A DNA stretch of 7,686 nucleotides from an uncultured Collinsella sp. (GTDB lineage: Bacteria > Actinomycetota > Coriobacteriia > Coriobacteriales > Coriobacteriaceae): contig CABUTR010000050.1 of assembly GCA_902494555.1 (NCBI GenBank), positions 1 through 7,686 on the forward strand, given 5' to 3'. Both the position numbers and the translations under genes were made by a program. Under the pieces are notes generated by a model that was given only the letters and a program-made list of their open reading frames with translations, did not search any database and was not told where the DNA came from. Below, in pieces: positions 6,319 to 7,686 of the stretch. Every line of letters starts with the position of its first letter. Within the stretch, counting starts at the first letter, position 1.

Positions 6319-6346
6319 ATTATACGGACGAATCAGCTTAGGGCAA
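6319..6346 (-). promoter_or_regulatory. Sigma-70-type promoter of the tRNA-Asn gene
   Basis: The minus strand has TTGCCC (6346-6341) as the -35, a 16-base spacer, and a perfect TATAAT (6324-6319) as the -10. Transcription should begin near 6312, leaving a leader of about 24 bases before the tRNA 5' end at 6288. Two A-tracts directly upstream of the -35 (6351-6356 and 6362-6366) resemble an UP element, as expected for a strong stable-RNA promoter. Confidence 0.85.
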
Positions 6347-6372
6347 GAACTTTTTTGAGAATTTTTCCGACC

Positions 6373-6401
6373 TAGTCGTTTAAGAACGTCCCCAACGACT
6401 A
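6373..6401. repeat. Inverted repeat of 8 bp in the sigA-tRNA spacer
   Basis: TAGTCGTT (6373-6380) and AACGACTA (6394-6401) are perfect inverted copies separated by 13 bases. A smaller hairpin (CGTT, TAAG, AACG at 6377-6388) is nested in the left half and would compete with the longer one. It sits between the sigA hairpin (6407-6440) and the tRNA promoter. It could be an operator, part of an interspersed repeat, or an added element of the sigA transcript end; the sequence alone does not decide. Confidence 0.55.
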
Positions 6402-6406
6402 CATGA

Positions 6407-6440
6407 AAGCGCCCTCAAGCGGATGTGCTTGAGGGCGCTT
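6407..6440 (-). terminator. Hairpin after sigA, probable terminator with a poor T-tract
   Basis: AAGCGCCCTCAAGC and GCTTGAGGGCGCTT form a perfect 14-base-pair stem with a six-base loop, starting nine bases after the sigA stop codon. On the minus strand only TTT follows before C and A interrupt, so it lacks the usual uridine run. The stem itself is very stable and its position fits a transcript end or an RNA 3'-end stabiliser. Confidence 0.7.
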
Positions 6441-6449
6441 CTTGCTTGA

Positions 6450-7686
6450 CTAGCTTTCGATATAGTCTTTGAGTTTGCTGGAGCGGCTGGGGTGGCGGAG
6501 CTTGGCCAGGGTCTTGGACTCGATCTGGCGGATGCGCTCACGCGTGACGCCAAACTCGCGGCCGACTTCCTCGAGCGTACGGGGATGTCCGTCGACAAGG
6601 CCAAAGCGCAGCTCGATAACCTTGCGCTCACGATCGGCAAGCGAGTCGAGCACCTGGGTGAGCTGTTCTTGCAGCATGGAGAAGCTGGCGGCATCGGGCG
6701 GAACGATAGCCTGGGAGTCCTCGATGAAGTCGCCCAGCTGGGAATCTTCTTCCTCGCCGATGGGGGTCTCGAGCGACACGGGCTCCTGCGAGATCTTCTG
6801 GATCTCGCGGACGCGGTCGGCGCTCATGTCCATCTCGGCACCGATCTCCTCGGGAGTCGGGTCGCGACCCAGGTCCTGAAGGAGCTGACGCTGCACGCGG
6901 ACGAGCTTGTTGATGGTCTCGACCATGTGCACGGGAATACGGATGGTACGGGCCTGGTCGGCGATAGCACGCGTGATGGCCTGACGGATCCACCACGTGG
7001 CGTACGTGGAGAACTTAAAGCCCTTCTGGTAGTCGAACTTCTCGACGGCGCGAATCAGGCCGAGGTTGCCCTCCTGGATCAGGTCCAGGAACAGCATGCC
7101 GCGACCGACGTAGCGCTTGGCGATGGAGACGACCAGACGCAGGTTGGCGCTGATGAGCGCCTGCTTGGCCTCGAGACCAACGTTCTCGATACGGGTCAGG
7201 CGACGCATCTCGGAGCGGGTGAGCTCAATCTCGCCCGCCTCGGCGGCCTCGAGCTTCTCGGTGGCCTCGAGACCGGCCTCGATCTTCATGGCCAGATCGA
7301 CCTCTTCGGAGGCGGTCAGCAGGTCGACCTTACCGATCTCCTTAAGGTACATACGAACCGGGTCGCCGGTCAGCATCACCGTGGAGGCATCGATGCCACG
7401 CACGCGCGAACGCGAACGGGACGTTCGCACGGTGCGCTTCTTCTTGCTCTTGGAAGAACCCATCTCGGCGTCGGCCTGACGGGCCATCTTAAGCTCGTGA
7501 TCGTCGAGCGAGCCGGAATCGTGCTCGTCGTCATCGAAATCGTCGGTATCGCTATCGTTATCGTCATCGTCGACGTCCATGGGGGCGTCGTCGTTTCCGC
7601 TCGCGGAGATAATCTGGATGCCGCTGTTGCGCAGCGCGGAATACACCGCGTTGAGCTGCTCGTCAGACACATCGATATCCTTCAGG
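6450..7686 (-). CDS. sigA: Principal RNA polymerase sigma factor, 5' end outside the window
   Basis: This is the housekeeping sigma-70 factor (sigA, also rpoD), which directs RNA polymerase to -10/-35 promoters. About 411 codons are visible and the frame continues past the right edge; the GTG at 7670 is an internal codon within region 1.1 (LKDIDVSDEQLNAVYSALRN), not the start. Counting from that GTG, an Asp-rich tract spans 27-49 and a Lys/Arg-rich tract 74-91. Region 1.2 is DPVRMYLKEIGKVDLLT (103-119). Region 2 runs from ISANLRLVVSIAKRYVGRG (173-191) through DLIQEGNLGLIRAVEKFD and FSTYATWWIRQAI to about 246, region 3 about 247-315, and region 4 holds VIELRFGL (351-358), TLEEVGREFGVTRERIRQIE (365-384) and LRHPSRS. 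These complete regions 2 and 4 separate a group 1 factor from sporulation or extracytoplasmic ones. Confidence 0.97.
   Translation of the reverse strand, partial: LKDIDVSDEQLNAVYSALRNSGIQIISASGNDDAPMDVDDDDNDSDTDDFDDDEHDSGSLDDHELKMARQADAEMGSSKSKKKRTVRTSRSRSRVRGIDASTVMLTGDPVRMYLKEIGKVDLLTASEEVDLAMKIEAGLEATEKLEAAEAGEIELTRSEMRRLTRIENVGLEAKQALISANLRLVVSIAKRYVGRGMLFLDLIQEGNLGLIRAVEKFDYQKGFKFSTYATWWIRQAITRAIADQARTIRIPVHMVETINKLVRVQRQLLQDLGRDPTPEEIGAEMDMSADRVREIQKISQEPVSLETPIGEEEDSQLGDFIEDSQAIVPPDAASFSMLQEQLTQVLDSLADRERKVIELRFGLVDGHPRTLEEVGREFGVTRERIRQIESKTLAKLRHPSRSSKLKDYIES

Noticed and set aside
6020..6449. Mobile element, integration site or CRISPR-like repeats around the tRNA gene
   Set aside because: tRNA genes are common integration sites, so I looked for a duplicated tRNA 3' end, integrase fragments and spaced repeats. 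None are present; both flanks are ordinary housekeeping loci.
7668..7670. GTG as the sigA start
   Set aside because: The frame continues to the right edge with LKDID, which belongs to sigma region 1.1, so this GTG is an internal valine codon.
1..7686. A novel defence, toxin or secondary-metabolite system
   Set aside because: All minus-strand genes belong to housekeeping families or a SepIVA-like family, and no gaps over 300 bases exist that could hide another system.

Overview
The window reads as a stretch of ordinary chromosome from a GC-rich Gram-positive bacterium. The protein sequences and gene order suggest class Coriobacteriia (Actinomycetota), probably Collinsella or a close relative; this is an inference from recalled family sequences, not a database match. 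Every gene I can support lies on the minus strand, so the window is transcribed from its right end to its left end. The large plus-strand open frames are antisense shadows.

Right end (6289-7686): most of the principal sigma factor gene (sigA/rpoD). Its 5' end lies outside the window, and a 14-bp hairpin follows its stop. A 160-base spacer then holds a second inverted repeat and a clear promoter for a single tRNA-Asn(GTT) gene with an encoded CCA end. A strong intrinsic terminator sits directly behind the tRNA.

Centre and left (1-6019): a compact run of seven genes with no visible internal terminator. In transcription order they are an Asp23/Gls24 (YloU-like) protein, a FakA-type fatty acid kinase (DAK2), the helicase RecG, the 16S rRNA methyltransferase RsmD, phosphopantetheine adenylyltransferase CoaD, a short coiled-coil protein that resembles mycobacterial SepIVA (DivIVA-like), and the first 25 codons of a DUF177/YceD-like protein. 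Start and stop codons overlap or nearly touch at recG/rsmD (ATGA), rsmD/coaD (8 bases) and the last pair (TAATG), so translational coupling is likely.

The genes join envelope and lipid supply (Asp23-like, FakA, CoaD, SepIVA-like, and presumably a downstream rpmF/plsX region) to ribosome maturation and replication repair (RsmD, RecG). I found no mobile element, CRISPR array, phage gene, toxin-antitoxin pair or defence system. The most useful observations are the SepIVA-like identity of the small coiled-coil gene, the fusion of two gene neighbourhoods that are separate in Bacillus, unusual substitutions in a normally rigid RecG motif, and an unexplained inverted repeat between sigA and the tRNA gene.
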